Assembly: GCF_006337125.1 (NCBI RefSeq)
Contig: NZ_CP040887.1
Span: 1,426,001 to 1,490,000, forward strand
Direction of reading: 5' to 3'
From: Serinicoccus chungangensis
GTDB taxonomy: Bacteria > Actinomycetota > Actinomycetes > Actinomycetales > Dermatophilaceae
Length of the DNA: 64,000 bases
In this document: one piece after another, positions 28,724 through 38,195 of the stretch
How positions within the stretch are numbered: position 1 is the stretch's first letter
How the letters are laid out: every line of letters begins with the position of its first letter
Translations under genes and position numbers: made by a program
The notes under the pieces: generated by a model
What the model was told of the DNA's origin: nothing
The model's input: the letters and a program-made list of their open reading frames with translations, nothing else
Databases searched by the model: none

Positions 28724-29844
28724 CCGAGCAGCCGATGATCCCCGCGGCCAAGCCGCTCATCGGGGAGGACGAGCGGGTGGCGGTGGACCGGGTGCTGCGC
28801 TCGGGGATGGTGGCGCAGGGGCCGGAGGTCGCGGCTTTCGAGGGGGAGTTCGGTGCTCAGCTGGTGGGGGGCCGGACGTGCGTGGCGGTGAACTCGGGGA
28901 CCTCGGGGCTGCACCTGGGGTTGCTGGCGTGCGGGATCGGTGAGGGCGACGAGGTGGTGGTGCCCTCGTTCACGTTCGCGGCGACGGCCAACGCGGTCGC
29001 GTTGACGGGGGCGCGGCCGGTGTTCGCGGACATCAGCCCGGACACGTTCACGCTGGACCCGGAGTCGGTGCGGTCGGCGCTGAGCGACCGGACGGCGGCG
29101 GTGATGCCGGTGCACCTGTACGGCCACCCGGCGGACGTCGAGGGGTTGCGGGCGGTGACCGCGGAGGCGGGGGTGCAGCTGTTCGAGGACGCGGCGCAGG
29201 CGCACGGGGCGACCTACCGGGGGTCGCCGGTGGGCAGCTTCGGGTCGTTCGGGATGTTCAGCCTCTACCCGACGAAGAACATGACCTCGGGCGAGGGCGG
29301 GATGGTGGCGTGCGCGGACGAGGAGATCGCGCGGGGGGTGCGGTTGCTGCGCAACCAGGGGATGGAGAAGCAGTACGCCAACGAGGTGATCGGGCTGAAC
29401 AACCGGATGACCGACATCCACGCGGCGATCGGGCGGGTGCAGCTGACGAAGGTGGGGGCGTGGACGCAGGCGCGGCAGGCGAACGCCGCGTGGTTGGACG
29501 AGCACCTGGCGGGGGTGGCCGGGGTGGTGGTGCCGACGGTGCGCGAGGGGTGCACGCACGTCTACCACCAGTACACGGTGCGCATCGACGGGGCGAGCGG
29601 GGCGCAGCGGGACGAGGTGGTGCGCGCGTTGCGGGAGGAGCATGCCGTGGGGTGCGGGGTGTACTACCCGACGCCGAACCACGAGCTGGTGTCGTTGTCG
29701 CGGTTCGCGCCGGCGTGGGAGCTGCCGGAGACCGCGCGGGCGGCGGCGGAGGTCATCAGCCTCCCGGTGCACCCGTCGTTGACGCCGGCGGACCTGGAGC
29801 GGGTCGCGGAGGCGGTCCGGGCCGTGGTGGGGGCGGGCGCGTGA
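28720..29844 (+). CDS. DegT/DnrJ/EryC1 sugar aminotransferase (WbpE-like)
   Basis: 374-residue PLP enzyme transferring an amino group from glutamate to a keto-sugar nucleotide. The phosphate-binding region is AVNSGTSGLHLGLLA, the PLP-Asp segment is FEDAAQAHGATYRG, and the Schiff-base Lys is in SLYPTKNMTSGEGGM (about residue 185). Its neighbours make the 3-amination step of a 2,3-diamino sugar likely. From about 28800 onward codon third positions shift from C towards G, unlike the acetyltransferase gene before it. Confidence 0.92.
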   Translation: MTEQPMIPAAKPLIGEDERVAVDRVLRSGMVAQGPEVAAFEGEFGAQLVGGRTCVAVNSGTSGLHLGLLACGIGEGDEVVVPSFTFAATANAVALTGARPVFADISPDTFTLDPESVRSALSDRTAAVMPVHLYGHPADVEGLRAVTAEAGVQLFEDAAQAHGATYRGSPVGSFGSFGMFSLYPTKNMTSGEGGMVACADEEIARGVRLLRNQGMEKQYANEVIGLNNRMTDIHAAIGRVQLTKVGAWTQARQANAAWLDEHLAGVAGVVVPTVREGCTHVYHQYTVRIDGASGAQRDEVVRALREEHAVGCGVYYPTPNHELVSLSRFAPAWELPETARAAAEVISLPVHPSLTPADLERVAEAVRAVVGAGA

Positions 29845-30851
29845 GCGTGCGGCTGCTGGAGGAGGGTCGGACGATCCGGATGGGCCTGATCGGGCTGGGC
29901 TCGATGGGGCGTCACCACGCGCGGGTGATCCGCGAGGTGGAGGGGATGGAGCTGGTGGCGGTCGCCGACCCGGTGGGGGACAAGCACGGGGTGGCGGGGT
30001 CGTTGTCGGTGCTGGCGGACGTGCAGGGGTTGATCGCCGAGGGGATCGACGCGGCGATGGTGGCGGTGCCGACCTACCTGCACGAGGAGGTCGCGCTGGC
30101 CCTGGCGGAGGCCGGGGTGCACACGATGGTGGAGAAGCCGATCGCGGCGACGGCCGAGTCGGGTCGTCGGGTGGCGCAGGCGTTCGCGGCGGCGGGGCTG
30201 GTCGGGGCGGTGGGCTACGTGGAGCGGTGCAACCCGGCGCTGCTGGAGATGCGGCGGCGGATCGCGGCGGGGGAGCTGGGCGAGGTCTTCCAGATCACCA
30301 CGTCGCGGCAGGGGCCGTTCCCGGCGCGGATCGCGGACGTGGGGGTCGTGAAGGACCTGGCGACCCACGACATCGACCTGACCGCGTGGATCGCGCGCTC
30401 GGAGTACGCGAGCGTGTCGGGGCAGGTGACCCACCGCTCGGGACGCGAGCACGAGGACATGGTGGTGGCGACGGGGCGGCTGCGCAACGGCACGATCGTG
30501 GCGCACACGGTCAACTGGCTGAGCCCGCTCAAGGTGCGCGAGACGGTCGCGACGGGGGAGAAGGGTGCGTTCGTCGCGGACACGCTGCACGGGGACCTGA
30601 CCTTCGTCGCCAACGGTGACGTGCGCAGCGAGTGGGAGCGTGCGGCGACCTTCCGCGGCGTGTCCGAGGGCGACGCGATCCGGTACGCCATCGCGCGCCG
30701 GGAGCCGTTGCGCGTGGAGCAGGAGAACTTCCGCGACGCGCTCTGGGGCCGGGAGGCCGACGTCGTGTCGATGGCCGAGGGGGTCCACACCCTCGAGGTC
30801 GTCGAGGCCATCCTCGACTCCGCCGCCACCGGGCGCACCCGGACCCTGTGA
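29841..30851 (+). CDS. Gfo/Idh/MocA oxidoreductase (UDP-sugar 3-dehydrogenase type)
   Basis: 336-residue NAD(P)-dependent dehydrogenase. The Rossmann motif is GLIGLGSMGRHHARVI (about 14-29), the EKP motif with the catalytic Lys is MVEKPIAAT, and KDLATHDIDLTAW holds the catalytic His. In this context it would oxidise C3 of UDP-GlcNAc or UDP-GlcNAcA to a keto group for the aminotransferase, as WbpB or the methanogen UDP-GlcNAc 3-dehydrogenase do. GTG overlaps the previous stop. The G-rich third-position bias continues until about 30650, then reverts. Confidence 0.88.
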   Translation: MSVRLLEEGRTIRMGLIGLGSMGRHHARVIREVEGMELVAVADPVGDKHGVAGSLSVLADVQGLIAEGIDAAMVAVPTYLHEEVALALAEAGVHTMVEKPIAATAESGRRVAQAFAAAGLVGAVGYVERCNPALLEMRRRIAAGELGEVFQITTSRQGPFPARIADVGVVKDLATHDIDLTAWIARSEYASVSGQVTHRSGREHEDMVVATGRLRNGTIVAHTVNWLSPLKVRETVATGEKGAFVADTLHGDLTFVANGDVRSEWERAATFRGVSEGDAIRYAIARREPLRVEQENFRDALWGREADVVSMAEGVHTLEVVEAILDSAATGRTRTL

Positions 30852-30911
30852 CCCCCCGGACGTCGCGGACGGCCGGCGCTCGCCCCACGGTGAGTCGTCC
30901 CGGGTGGCCCC

Positions 30912-32147
30912 GTGGCTGACCGGGCGCCCCTGGTGGTGCTGGCGACCCGCATCTACGCCCCGGAGGCGGCGGCCGCGACCTTCCGGCTGGGCGCCCTCGT
31001 GCGGTCCCTGGCCGGCCGCGCGCGGGTCAGGGTGCTCACGAGCACGCCCCCGCCGGCGCTGCGCGCACCCCGGGGGACGCCGGGAGGGACACCGCCCGGC
31101 GCCCGGGTCACCGTCGACCGCTGGCCGGTGCTGCGGGACGCGACGGGCTACGTGAGGGGGTACCTCCCGTACCTCTCCTTCGACCTCCCGCTGGCCCTCC
31201 GGCTGCTGGCCGGACCGCGGCCGGACGTCGTCGTGGTGGAGCCGCCGCCCACGACCGGGGCGGTGACCAGGGTCGTGCTCGCGGCCCGGTCCCTGGTCGG
31301 CGGACGCATCCCCTACGTCTACTACGCGGCGGACGTCTGGTCGGACGCCACGGCCTCGACGGGCGCGCCCGGGGTCGTGACGAGCCTCATGCGGACGGTG
31401 GAGCGGTTCGCGCTCCGTGGCGCCCGCGGGGTCGTCGCGGTGAGCGACGGGGTGGCCGAGCGCGTCCGCGCGCTGGCCGGGCAGGACGCCCCGGTCACGG
31501 TCGTGCCCAACGGGATCGACACCGACGTCTTCACCCCCGACGGCGAGGTGGCGCAGGAGGCGCCGGGCACGGCATACCTCGTGTATGCCGGGACCGCCTC
31601 GGAGTGGCAGGGCGCCGAGGTGTTCGCCGAGGCGATGCGGCAGGTCGTGCGGGAGGTGCCCGGTGCGCGGCTCGTCTTCCTCGGCCAGGGATCGTCCTGG
31701 CCCGCGCTGCGGCGCGTCGCGGACGAGCTGCCCGACGGGGCGCTCGCGCTGCGCCCCCTGGTCCCCCCGGAGGAGGCGGCCGCCTGGCTGCGCGGCGCGG
31801 CCGCCGCCCTGGTGAGCGTCCGGCCGGGGCTGGGCTACGACTTCGCCTACCCCACCAAGGTGGTCGCCGCCCTGGCCTGCGGGACGCCGGTGGTCTTCGC
31901 CGGGCCCGGGCCGGCGGCCGAGGACGTGCGACGGCACCGGCTGGGTGCGGCCGTGGAGCACGACGCCGGCGCGGTGGCCGAGGCGATGGTCCGGGCGCTG
32001 CGGGCCGGGCCGGACGAGCACGAGCGGGAGCGGCGGGTGGCGTGGGTGCGGGAGCACCGCAGCCTCGCGGCCACCGGTGAGGGCGCGGCGGACGTCGTGC
32101 TGAGGTCGGTCGAGGTGGGCCCGAGGTCCACCGACGTGAGACGCTGA
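30912..32147 (+). CDS. Family 4-type glycosyltransferase
   Basis: 411-residue GT-B enzyme similar in layout to WlbH/WbpH-type transferases. The N-terminal half has LATRIYAPEAAAATFRL and DVVVVEPPPTTG; the linker has VVPNGIDTDVF; the C-terminal half shows YAGTASEWQGAEVFAEAM, LVFLGQGSSW and the donor-binding stretch GLGYDFAYPTKVVAALACGTPVV. It probably adds one residue of the surface glycan. The GTG start follows the oxidoreductase by 60 bp. Confidence 0.87.
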   Translation: MADRAPLVVLATRIYAPEAAAATFRLGALVRSLAGRARVRVLTSTPPPALRAPRGTPGGTPPGARVTVDRWPVLRDATGYVRGYLPYLSFDLPLALRLLAGPRPDVVVVEPPPTTGAVTRVVLAARSLVGGRIPYVYYAADVWSDATASTGAPGVVTSLMRTVERFALRGARGVVAVSDGVAERVRALAGQDAPVTVVPNGIDTDVFTPDGEVAQEAPGTAYLVYAGTASEWQGAEVFAEAMRQVVREVPGARLVFLGQGSSWPALRRVADELPDGALALRPLVPPEEAAAWLRGAAAALVSVRPGLGYDFAYPTKVVAALACGTPVVFAGPGPAAEDVRRHRLGAAVEHDAGAVAEAMVRALRAGPDEHERERRVAWVREHRSLAATGEGAADVVLRSVEVGPRSTDVRR

Positions 32148-32200
32148 GGTCGTCCTCGCCCGTGCGACGCCCACGGGCGGCCGCAGGAAGGAGCGGGACG

Positions 32201-32743
32201 ATGAGCAGATGGGGTCGGCCGGGGGAGCGGCCGGGTGCGCCGCGGGCGGAGGAGGAGCTGCGCGAGCAGCTCGCGGACCACGAGGAGCAGGGCCGACCGG
32301 GTCCGGAGGGCCGCCGGGGCCGCCGTCCCTCCGCGTCGACCACCGCCCGCGCCGTGCAGTCCTGGGTGGACCAGACCATCGACCAGGCGCAGCGGCAGGG
32401 CGCCTTCGACAACCTGCCCGGCGCCGGCAAGCCGCTGCGCGACGTCGACACCCGCGCCGACCCCGACTGGTGGGTCAAGGACCTCATCCGCCGCGAGCAG
32501 CTCGACCTCTCCGGGGCCATGCCCGGGGTGATGCAGCTGCGCCGGGAGAAGGCGACCTACCCCGAGGCCCTGCTCGCGCTGCCCGACGAGGCCGCGGTGC
32601 GGGCCCGGGTGGAGGACTTCAACGAGCGGGTGCTCGCCGACCGCCGCCGCCCGCACGTGGGCCCGACCTCGCCGCCGATCGTCGGTCGGCTCGACGTCGA
32701 GGAGATGCTGCAGGCCTGGCGGCAGGCCCCCAGGACGCCCTGA
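32201..32743 (+). CDS. DUF1992 (DnaJ-C28-like) protein
   Basis: 180 residues. The family core begins at about residue 50: VDQTIDQAQRQGAFDNLPGAGKPL, followed by WWVKDLIRREQLDLSGAMPG and a C-terminal FNERVLADRRRP. DUF1992 is widespread in bacteria and eukaryotes (DNAJC28) with no settled function. The first 45 residues are a charged, low-complexity extension. GGAG lies 8 bases upstream of the ATG. It looks like a bystander inside the polysaccharide locus. Confidence 0.88.
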   Translation: MSRWGRPGERPGAPRAEEELREQLADHEEQGRPGPEGRRGRRPSASTTARAVQSWVDQTIDQAQRQGAFDNLPGAGKPLRDVDTRADPDWWVKDLIRREQLDLSGAMPGVMQLRREKATYPEALLALPDEAAVRARVEDFNERVLADRRRPHVGPTSPPIVGRLDVEEMLQAWRQAPRTP

Positions 32744-32789
32744 CCGTCGTCCTGCTGCCGGGGCGATCATTTCCCGGTCGGCAGGTGGG

Positions 32790-34007
32790 TCAGGTCGAGA
32801 GCAGGACGCGGTCGAGGACCTCGGCGGCGCGGGTGCCGTCGTGGTGGCGACGCGCCCAGGCCGGCCCCCGCGACGCCAGCTCGGTGTGCCGTCCCCGCTC
32901 GTCGAGCACCCCCCGGAGCACCGCCTCGAGGGTGTCGGGGTCGGCGTCGAGCACGGGCACGACCCCGTCGCCGCCGCGCTCCCGGTCGGCCCGGGCCATG
33001 CGGTCGCGCACGCCGGGCGCGAGGTGCGCGACCGCCAGCCGCCCGGCCGCGAGCGTCTCGGCCAGCAGCACCCCGGGGTTGCCGAGCACGACCTGGTCGA
33101 CGACGACGTCCGCCTCCCCCACGAAGGCCGCCATCTGCGCGTGCGGCACCCCGGTGAGGCGGCGGTACTCCACCAGGCCGGCGGACTGCAGACCCTCCAG
33201 CACCCGCTCGACCGCGTCGGTGCCCTTGAGCCGGGGGTTGGACGGCGCGTGCAGCACCACCGGGCGCGGGCGGGTCAGCGCCGCGGCCCCCGCCGCCCCC
33301 GCGAACAGCTCCACGTCGACGACCAGCGGCAGCCACGTCGCCCCGGGCAGCACGTCGAGCAGGTCGGGCGTCGAGACGAGCACCGGCCCGGCGTAGTCCG
33401 CGAGGTCGCGCGTGTTGCGGTCGACGATGGCCTGCAGCGTGCGGAGGTAGTCGTCCCAGGGGCCGTGGAAGGGGCTGTGCGGGTAGGCCGCCGCGTGCGC
33501 CCGCAGGTCCCGGACCTCGCTGCCGTGGTAGAGCACCGCGTGCCGGATCCCGGCCGCCTCCAGCGCGGGCACGTCGGCGAGCATCGACCCCGCGTGCAGG
33601 TCGCCGAGCACCGGACGGCCCGACTCGAACACCACGTGCGTGGCCTCGCGCAGCACCCGCGCCCCGTGGATCGCGCGGAGGTGACCACGCTGGGCCAGCG
33701 CCGACAGCTCGTGGTCGGCGGGGTAACGGAACGCGCCCGCGGTCGCCGCTCGGTGGGCCAGGAGGTTCTGCGCGGCGACCCCGGGCAGCGCGCGCTCGAC
33801 GGCGCGCGCCCAGGCGTACGCCTGCCCCGCCGTGTTCCACGGACCGAGGTAGAGCCGCCGGTCGGCCGCCGGCATCGGGGCGAGCGCGCGCAGCTCGGCG
33901 TCGGCCCGTCGCCGCACCGGCAGGCTCGCCAGCTCGCGCACTGGCGCGGGCATCGCGGCCAGACCGCGCCAGGCGAGGCGCCGCAGGCGGTTGACGGGGG
34001 AGACCAC
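32790..34007 (-). CDS. Putative GT-B glycosyltransferase
   Basis: 405 residues. Family assignment rests on GT-B-like features: LYLGPWNTAGQAYAWARAVE near the N-terminus, AVLYHGSEVRDL in the middle, VVLHAPSNPRLKGTDAVERVLEGL at the start of the C-terminal domain and ADVVVDQVVLGNPGVLLAETLAAGRL near the donor site. It has no signal peptide. The GTG start at 34007 is 40 bp from the divergent ABC exporter, so both probably share one control region. Acceptor and donor unknown. Confidence 0.78.
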   Translation of the reverse strand: MVSPVNRLRRLAWRGLAAMPAPVRELASLPVRRRADAELRALAPMPAADRRLYLGPWNTAGQAYAWARAVERALPGVAAQNLLAHRAATAGAFRYPADHELSALAQRGHLRAIHGARVLREATHVVFESGRPVLGDLHAGSMLADVPALEAAGIRHAVLYHGSEVRDLRAHAAAYPHSPFHGPWDDYLRTLQAIVDRNTRDLADYAGPVLVSTPDLLDVLPGATWLPLVVDVELFAGAAGAAALTRPRPVVLHAPSNPRLKGTDAVERVLEGLQSAGLVEYRRLTGVPHAQMAAFVGEADVVVDQVVLGNPGVLLAETLAAGRLAVAHLAPGVRDRMARADRERGGDGVVPVLDADPDTLEAVLRGVLDERGRHTELASRGPAWARRHHDGTRAAEVLDRVLLST

Positions 34008-34047
34008 GCCCGCAGCCTACGATGGGGCGCATGAGGAGGCCGCCCGC

Positions 34048-35823
34048 GTGATCCGCCTGCTGCGGGCGCTGCGTCGTCTCCTGCCCCTCCTGCCGCCGAG
34101 CACCCGGTGGTTCCTCGTCGGGTACGCCGTGGCCTCCAGCCTCCTGGCGGTCGTCGACATCCTCGCGCTGTCGCTGCTGGCCTTCACCCTCGCCCCGATG
34201 ATCCAGGGCGACCCGGTGCAGCTGCCGGTCCTCGGCGCCGTCCCCCCGGACCGCTACGCGTGGCTCCTCGGGGCCATCTGCGCGCTCGTCGTCGCCAAGG
34301 GGCTGGCGACGGTCGCCCTGCAGTGGGCGGTGGCGAAGCGGCTCGCGGCCTACGACCTCGTCATCGGCGACCGCCTCTTCGGCGCCTACATCCGGGCCCC
34401 GTGGACCGAGCGGCTCAAGCGCAACACCTCCCAGCTGGTCCGCCTCGCCGACGTTGGCATCGCCAACACCACCACCGGGCTGCTGCTGCCCGCGGCGTCG
34501 CTGCCGGCCGAGCTCGCGACCTTCGCGGCGGTGCTCCTCGTGCTGCTCGTCGCCCAGCCGGTGACCGCGGTGGTGACCTTCGCCTACCTCGGCGGTCTCG
34601 CCGTGCTCATGTATGCCGTGATCTCGCCCCGCGCGGTCGTCGCCGGCCGGGTGGGCCGGGACTACTCCTTCGTCGTGGCCGGGCTGATGACCGAGATGAT
34701 GGGCGCGCTCAAGGAGGTGACCCTGCGCGGCAAGGCCCAGGAGGTCGCCGACGAGGTGCACGCCAACCGGGTGCACGCCACCCGCGCCCGCTCGCACCTC
34801 ATGTTCCTCAACACGGTGCCCAAGTTCGTCACCGACACCGGGCTGGTGCTGGGCTTCGCCCTCGTCGGGGGCGTGGCCTACCTGCTCGGCGGGGCGCAGC
34901 AGGCCTTCGAGGCGATCGCGCTCTTCGCGGTGGCCGGGATGCGGATGATCCCGAGCGTCAACCGCTTCCAGTCGATCATCACCCAGACCGCGTCGACGCT
35001 GCCGCACGCCGAGGCGGTCATCACCGACATCCAGGACGCCCAGGGCTACGTCGACGCCGCGGAGCAGCTCGGCCGCGAGCCGCTCCCGGAGCACCCGCGG
35101 CTGCTGGCGCTGCGCGAGGTGTCCTTCTCCTACCCCGGGTCGGCCGAGCCGGCCCTGCGCGGTGTCGACCTCGACGTGCCGCTGGGCTCCTCGGTCGCCC
35201 TGGTGGGGGCCTCGGGCGCGGGCAAGTCGACGCTCGTCGACGTGCTGCTGGGGCTGCTCACCCCGTCGGCCGGCGAGATCAGGGTGGACGACCGTCCGCT
35301 GCCGGAGGTGCTCGGCGCCTGGCGGGCCCGGGTCGGCTACGTCCCGCAGGAGGTCAACCTCTTCGACGGCACCATCGCCCAGAACGTCGCGCTGACCTGG
35401 GGCGACGACATCGACGAGGCGGCGGTCACCCGGGCCCTGGAGCGGGCCCAGCTGCTCGACCTGGTGAGGGAGCGCGGTGGCCTCGGCACCCGGGTGGCCG
35501 AGCGCGGGCTGGCGCTCTCCGGCGGGCAGCGGCAGCGCCTGGGCATCGCCCGGGCCCTGTATGCCGACCCGCTCGTCCTCGTCCTCGACGAGGCGACCTC
35601 GGCGCTGGACACCTCCACCGAGGACGCCGTCGCCCGGGCCATCCGCGACCTGCACGGCCAGGTGACCGTGGTGGCGGTGGCGCACCGGCTCTCCACGGTC
35701 CGGCACAGCGACCAGGTGTGCTTCATGAAGGACGGGACGATCGTGGCGCGCGGCAGCTTCGAGGAGGTGGTGGCGGCCCACCCGGAGTTCGCGACCCAGG
35801 CACGGCTGTCGGGGCTGGCATGA
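34048..35823 (+). CDS. ABC exporter, fused membrane-ATPase half transporter
   Basis: 591 residues. Six membrane segments occupy about 15-320, then an ATPase with Walker A GASGAGKST, Q-loop VGYVPQEVNLF, signature LSGGQRQRLGIARAL, Walker B LVLVLDEATSALD and H-loop VAHRLSTV. It acts as a homodimer and resembles lipid-linked oligosaccharide flippases (MsbA/PglK-like), which fits its place in a polysaccharide locus. GTG 34048 is chosen because AGGAGG sits 8 bases upstream. Its stop overlaps the start of the next glycosyltransferase. Confidence 0.9.
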   Translation: MIRLLRALRRLLPLLPPSTRWFLVGYAVASSLLAVVDILALSLLAFTLAPMIQGDPVQLPVLGAVPPDRYAWLLGAICALVVAKGLATVALQWAVAKRLAAYDLVIGDRLFGAYIRAPWTERLKRNTSQLVRLADVGIANTTTGLLLPAASLPAELATFAAVLLVLLVAQPVTAVVTFAYLGGLAVLMYAVISPRAVVAGRVGRDYSFVVAGLMTEMMGALKEVTLRGKAQEVADEVHANRVHATRARSHLMFLNTVPKFVTDTGLVLGFALVGGVAYLLGGAQQAFEAIALFAVAGMRMIPSVNRFQSIITQTASTLPHAEAVITDIQDAQGYVDAAEQLGREPLPEHPRLLALREVSFSYPGSAEPALRGVDLDVPLGSSVALVGASGAGKSTLVDVLLGLLTPSAGEIRVDDRPLPEVLGAWRARVGYVPQEVNLFDGTIAQNVALTWGDDIDEAAVTRALERAQLLDLVRERGGLGTRVAERGLALSGGQRQRLGIARALYADPLVLVLDEATSALDTSTEDAVARAIRDLHGQVTVVAVAHRLSTVRHSDQVCFMKDGTIVARGSFEEVVAAHPEFATQARLSGLA

Positions 35824-38195
35824 GCGGGGCCCTGCCGGGCGTGGACCTGGACGTCGTCGTCGCCGTGCACGACCCGTCCCGGCCCGTCGAGCGGGCCGTC
35901 GCGTCGGCGCTGAGGGGGGCGGACCTGACCGGCGTGGTCCCGGGCGGGCACCGGGTGCGGGTGAGCGTCGTGTGCCACGAGCTCGACGCCGACGAGGTGC
36001 GTCGCGCCGTGGCCGGACGCCTCGAGGAGGACGTCGCCGACACGGTCGGGGCCCACACCCGCTTCCTCGAGGTCCGGGACGGGCTGGGCAGCCCGTCCGG
36101 CCCGTTCAACGCCGGCCTCGCCGCGGCGACCGGACGCTACGTGTGCATCATCGGCAGCGACGACTGGTTCGCCGACGGGGCGCTCGGCAGCTGGGTCTCC
36201 CGGGCCGACCGGCTGGGCTCGGACTGGCTGATGGCCCGGCTGGAGACCCAGGACGGCGAGCACGTCGCGACGCCGCGGGTCCGGCCGGGGCGCACCACCC
36301 GGCTCGACTTCGTGCGCGACCGGCTGGCCTACCGCACGGCGCCGCTCGGGCTCCTGCGGCGGGAGGCGCTGGACCGTCTCGGGCTGCTGCCCGGTGACGG
36401 GACCGGTCCGCTCACCCCGGGCATGCGCACCGGCGGTGACGTCGCGCTGTCGCTGCGGCTCAGCACCTCGGGGCTGCGGATCGACTACGCCACCGACCTG
36501 CCCGCCTACGTCATCGGCACCTCAGGGACCGACCGGATCACCGAGGCGGTCCGTCCGATCACCACGGAGCTGACGGCGCTGGCCCACCTGCTCGACGAGC
36601 CCTGGGTGGCCGCGCTCCCCGAGGACGTCCGCCGGGCGCTGGCGGTCAAGACCTTGCGCATCCACGTCCTCGGAGCCGTCCGCCGCCGCACCTCACCGGT
36701 GCTCTGGGAACCGGGCGAGGCGGCCACCGTGCAGGGGCTCGTCCGCCGCTGCCTCGACCTCGCGCCCGGCGTGGGGCGGGCGCTGCACCGGGCCGACGAG
36801 GCGCTGGTGAGCGACATCGCGGCGGCCCGCGACGCCGACGACCTGGCGGCTGCCGCCGTGCGGCGCGGGGAGGCCGGCCGCCTCGACATCCTCCTGACCT
36901 CCGACCCGCTCGCCAACCTCGACAGGGAGTCGACCGTGCGAGCGCACGCCGCGGCCGCAGTGGCCGGAGCGCTCCCGGCCATCGCTCGTCCCGGCCGGGG
37001 CGGGCCGTCCGCTACCCGGCGGAGCACCGTCGGGGCCACGACCGGCCGCCCCCTGGAGGGCCTCCGGGTGCTGGTGCTGGCCTTCAGCCCGCTCACCGGC
37101 GACGCCCGCGTGCTCAAGCAGGTCCGGCACCTCGTCGCAGCCGGCGCCGACGTCGTCACCTGCGGCTACGGCCCGGCGCCGGATGGGGTCAGGGGGCACG
37201 TGGAGGTGCCCCCCGGGACGACGAACGAGCTGGATGGCCGGCTCATCACCGCCCACGCCTACCGCGCCGCCTACTGGGCGCAGGCAGCGACGCGCTGGGT
37301 GCGTCGCCGGATCGAGCCGGGCTCCGCCGACGTCGTCGTGGCCAACGACACCGACACCCTGCCGCTGGCGCACGCGCTGCGGCCGCGGCTCGGCGTGCAC
37401 GCCGACCTCCACGAGTTCTGGCCGCTGTGGCGCGAGGAGTACCCGGGCTGGAAGGCGCGCATCGGCCCTTACCAGGAGTGGATCTGCCGCACCCAGCTGC
37501 CGAGGGCGCGCTCGGTGACGACGGTCAGCGACCGCATCGCGCAGGAGTACACCCGACGCTTCGGGGTGCGGGTCGAGGTGGTCACCAACGCCACGCCGTA
37601 TGCCGTGCTGGCACCGGGCCCGGTCGGCACGCCGCTGCGCCTGGTGCACACCGGCGCGGGGCTGCGCAGCCGGGCGATCCACGTCATGGTCGAGGGCGTC
37701 CGGGCCGCCGCACGCGCCGGCGCGGACGTGACCCTCGACCTCTACCTCACCCTCAACGACCCGCCGTACCTGGCCGAGCTGCGCAGGTCCGCCGAGGAGT
37801 CCGGTGGCGTGGTCCGGGTGCACGACCCGGTGCCCTACGCCGAGCTCATGCCGACGCTCAACGGCTACGACGTCGGGATCTTCGTGCTCCCCCCGGTGAA
37901 CTTCAACTACGCCAACGCCCTGCCCAACAAGGTCTTCGACTTCGTCCAGGCCCGGCTCGGCGTCATCGTGGGTCCCACCCCCGACATGGCGGACCTCGTG
38001 CGCGAGCACCGTCTGGGAGTCGTGGCGGAGGGGTTCGACACCGCCGCGGTGCGGGCCGCCGTGCTGGCCGCGGTCGGCTCGGACGTGGCCGCCTGGAAGC
38101 AGGCCTCGCACGCCGCCGCCGCGGAGCTGTCCGACGCCCGCCAGTCCCGTCGATGGGTGGACGCGGTCGCCCGCTGGGCCGTGGACGGTGGCTGA
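35820..38195 (+). CDS. GT2-GTB fusion glycosyltransferase
   Basis: 791 residues, two transferases in one chain. Residues about 8-330 form a GT2-like domain (DVVVAVHDPSRPVERAVASAL, SPSGPFNAGLAAATG, IIGSDDWFADGAL, DFVRDRLAYRTAPLGLL). A Pro/Arg-rich linker at about 390-410 joins it to a GT-B domain (LVLAFSPLTGDARVLKQVRHL, HADLHEFWPLWREEYPGWK, PNKVFDFVQARLGVIVG). The GT-B half is paralogous to the next protein, and the GT2 half to the C-terminal part of the protein at 41860. ATG overlaps the exporter stop. Confidence 0.85.
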   Translation: MSGALPGVDLDVVVAVHDPSRPVERAVASALRGADLTGVVPGGHRVRVSVVCHELDADEVRRAVAGRLEEDVADTVGAHTRFLEVRDGLGSPSGPFNAGLAAATGRYVCIIGSDDWFADGALGSWVSRADRLGSDWLMARLETQDGEHVATPRVRPGRTTRLDFVRDRLAYRTAPLGLLRREALDRLGLLPGDGTGPLTPGMRTGGDVALSLRLSTSGLRIDYATDLPAYVIGTSGTDRITEAVRPITTELTALAHLLDEPWVAALPEDVRRALAVKTLRIHVLGAVRRRTSPVLWEPGEAATVQGLVRRCLDLAPGVGRALHRADEALVSDIAAARDADDLAAAAVRRGEAGRLDILLTSDPLANLDRESTVRAHAAAAVAGALPAIARPGRGGPSATRRSTVGATTGRPLEGLRVLVLAFSPLTGDARVLKQVRHLVAAGADVVTCGYGPAPDGVRGHVEVPPGTTNELDGRLITAHAYRAAYWAQAATRWVRRRIEPGSADVVVANDTDTLPLAHALRPRLGVHADLHEFWPLWREEYPGWKARIGPYQEWICRTQLPRARSVTTVSDRIAQEYTRRFGVRVEVVTNATPYAVLAPGPVGTPLRLVHTGAGLRSRAIHVMVEGVRAAARAGADVTLDLYLTLNDPPYLAELRRSAEESGGVVRVHDPVPYAELMPTLNGYDVGIFVLPPVNFNYANALPNKVFDFVQARLGVIVGPTPDMADLVREHRLGVVAEGFDTAAVRAAVLAAVGSDVAAWKQASHAAAAELSDARQSRRWVDAVARWAVDGG

